A DNA stretch of 64,000 bases from Roseinatronobacter alkalisoli. GTDB lineage: Bacteria; Pseudomonadota; Alphaproteobacteria; Rhodobacterales; Rhodobacteraceae. The DNA lies in NCBI RefSeq assembly GCF_028745735.1, contig NZ_JAQZSM010000018.1, forward strand, positions 1-64,000, given 5' to 3'. Positions 62,931 through 64,000 of this stretch are shown here, piece by piece (within the stretch, counting starts at the first letter, position 1; every line of letters begins with the position of its first letter). Below the pieces are notes generated by a model. That model did not search any database and was not told the origin of the DNA. It was given only the letters and a program-made list of their open reading frames with translations. The translations under genes and the position numbers were made by a program.

Positions 62931-63065
62931 GACGAGGAGCTGTTCGCACGTCAGGTTGGTGTAAAGCGCCGTCGGTGTGTAGGTCGCGTGAATGTTCTCC
63001 GGGCGCGGTGCGCAGCCTACGATAACGGCTGCCGCCGCGACAATACTGATCGTTCCAGACTTCAT
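62931..63065 (-). pseudogene. 5' stump of a small lipoprotein gene cut by the IS element
   Basis: MKSGTISIVAAAAVIVGCAP is a signal peptide with lipobox VIVGC. It is followed by ENIHATYTPTALYTNLTCEQ, a pattern seen in small conserved envelope lipoproteins of Rhodobacteraceae (residues like YTP...LTCEQL). The frame enters the IS at about 62930 and stops at 62886. The remainder is missing from the other side of the IS. Confidence 0.6.
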
Positions 63066-63258
63066 TTAAATGTCTCCCGCAATGTGGTTTCATGTCACTG
63101 CCGGACACCAATTGAACGGCAATGACATGCATATCAATAGTTTACGGGAACCGGAGAGGATTGGAACTTTGACGAGCGAGAACATGATTGAATCTTGAAA
63201 TTTCCGCAATTTTGCAAGTTCACTCTTGTCAGGCCGCGTCTATCCTGAGGAGCGAAAC

Positions 63259-64000
63259 ATGAAACACCTAGATAACGCTGTGCCGCTGGCACGACCCAAA
63301 ATAAATCTATGGATCTCTATTGTGAAATCCCTGCTCTATCGGCTGCCCTATCCGTCTTTTCGGCATACATTGCATCTGCTGGTCGTGCTGATCTGTCTGG
63401 CGGCCGGATCTGCGCCTGTCGCTGCACAGGATTCTGTTGTTGCGGAGGGGCCGAGGGATGAGCGCAGCCTGCGGGTGGGGGTTTATGTGCACCCGCCCTT
63501 TGTCATGCGGGAAGATGACACGTTCTCCGGCATGGCCATCGACCTGTGGGAACAGATTGCACAATCCCTCTCGCTGCAAAGCGAATATGTCGAGCTGGAC
63601 AACACCGGCGCGCTTGTCACAGCCGCCGCAAATGCCGAGATTGATGTGGCCGTCACCAACCTGACCGTGACCAGAGAACGGGCCGAGCGCATGGATTTCA
63701 CGCATCCATGGTTCGATGCGGGCCAGCGCATCATGGTAAACGATGACCGGGGCGGCGGATTCCGTGATGTCCTCCGGGGGCTTCGTGATTCCGGCCATTT
63801 GCGCGGCTACGCCTGGATCGCCTTTGTCATCGCCGTGGCGACATTGCTGATCACGGCGTTTGACCGCCGTTTCAACAAGGAGTTCCCGCGCCGCTGGCGC
63901 GATGGCATTGCTGAAGGTTTTTACACCGTCATGTCTGTGGCGACGTCGGGCAAATCGCCGCAGCGAAAGAACTATTTTGGCTGGATCGGGCGCATCTGGC
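63259..64000 (+). CDS. Glutamate-receptor-like ligand-gated ion channel / binding protein, 3' end cut off
   Basis: The frame has 247 codons to the window edge. There is a long N-terminal leader with a hydrophobic segment at about 37-56 (signal, AAQ cut). From about 70 a periplasmic-binding lobe begins: RVGVYVHPPFV, GMAIDLWEQIA, IDVAVTNLTVTRERAERMDFTHPWF. Then a membrane helix occurs at about 184-200 and a pore-helix region at 217-235 with SVATSGKSP. This is the layout of GluR0-type channels; the classical potassium filter TVGYG is not present. GAGGAG lies seven bases before the ATG at 63259. Confidence 0.8.
   Translation, partial: MKHLDNAVPLARPKINLWISIVKSLLYRLPYPSFRHTLHLLVVLICLAAGSAPVAAQDSVVAEGPRDERSLRVGVYVHPPFVMREDDTFSGMAIDLWEQIAQSLSLQSEYVELDNTGALVTAAANAEIDVAVTNLTVTRERAERMDFTHPWFDAGQRIMVNDDRGGGFRDVLRGLRDSGHLRGYAWIAFVIAVATLLITAFDRRFNKEFPRRWRDGIAEGFYTVMSVATSGKSPQRKNYFGWIGRIW

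Noticed and set aside
62101-62938. 8-base target duplication of the IS6 element
   Set aside because: GATCCTGG on the left and GACGAGGA on the right are not the same.

Overview
The window looks like an accessory, catabolism-rich stretch of an alphaproteobacterial chromosome or large replicon, most likely from the Rhodobacteraceae. This is inferred from the GC-rich coding sequence, the density of TRAP, TTT and Liv-type importers, the BKACE, LigAB and class III CoA-transferase genes, and the protein wording. No rRNA or tRNA gene and no CRISPR array was seen. Almost every block is a regulator plus an importer plus a few enzymes.

Left part. 1-131 holds the tail of one gene and ten codons of a sugar-kinase (FGGY) gene. 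137-1729 is an arsenic module (ACR3 pump, broken arsD, arsR with an operator-like palindrome). 1803-11359 is one long leftward series: methionine aminopeptidase, BKACE, livM, livH, livF, livG, a Tat-type binding protein, a 3-hydroxyacyl-CoA dehydrogenase-like protein, an SDR, a cupin and a cyclase-family hydrolase, with a divergent IclR regulator. 12418-17798 is a CocE-like hydrolase with a DctPQM TRAP transporter and a TetR regulator. 18184-18597 is a DUF1801 protein. 18928-20819 encodes LigB, LigA and an alpha/beta hydrolase, with a divergent LysR.

Middle part. 21958-33191 contains two face-to-face modules of the same content: LysR, TAXI binding protein, fused TRAP permease, sulfatase (rightward), then sulfatase, TAXI protein, fused TRAP permease (leftward) with a divergent IclR. 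33267-40118 is LacI, TctC, TctB, TctA, HpcH/HpaI aldolase, PfkB kinase (YihV-like) and a Gfo/Idh oxidoreductase.

40238-50934 is the most unusual block. It has a MarR regulator, four class III (CaiB) CoA-transferase-family proteins, one of which lacks the catalytic Asp, two HgdB/HgdC-type dehydratase-family proteins that have lost most or all of the usual cluster cysteines, and a DctPQM transporter. Three near-identical palindromes (GTTCA-N5-TGAAC) sit on the promoters of this block, which suggests one MarR-controlled regulon. The reaction is unknown. I consider this the best candidate for an undescribed system.

Right part. 51105-53207 is a Tat-lipoprotein-like SMI1/ankyrin protein. 53743-61690 is a leftward cobalamin-riboswitch operon with two complete FecCD/BtuCD-type ABC importers, a luciferase-like flavoenzyme between them, and a CbiX/[2Fe-2S] fusion at the end. 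62109-62930 is an IS6-family element with a nonsense codon, flanked by two gene stumps. The window ends inside a glutamate-receptor-like ion channel gene.
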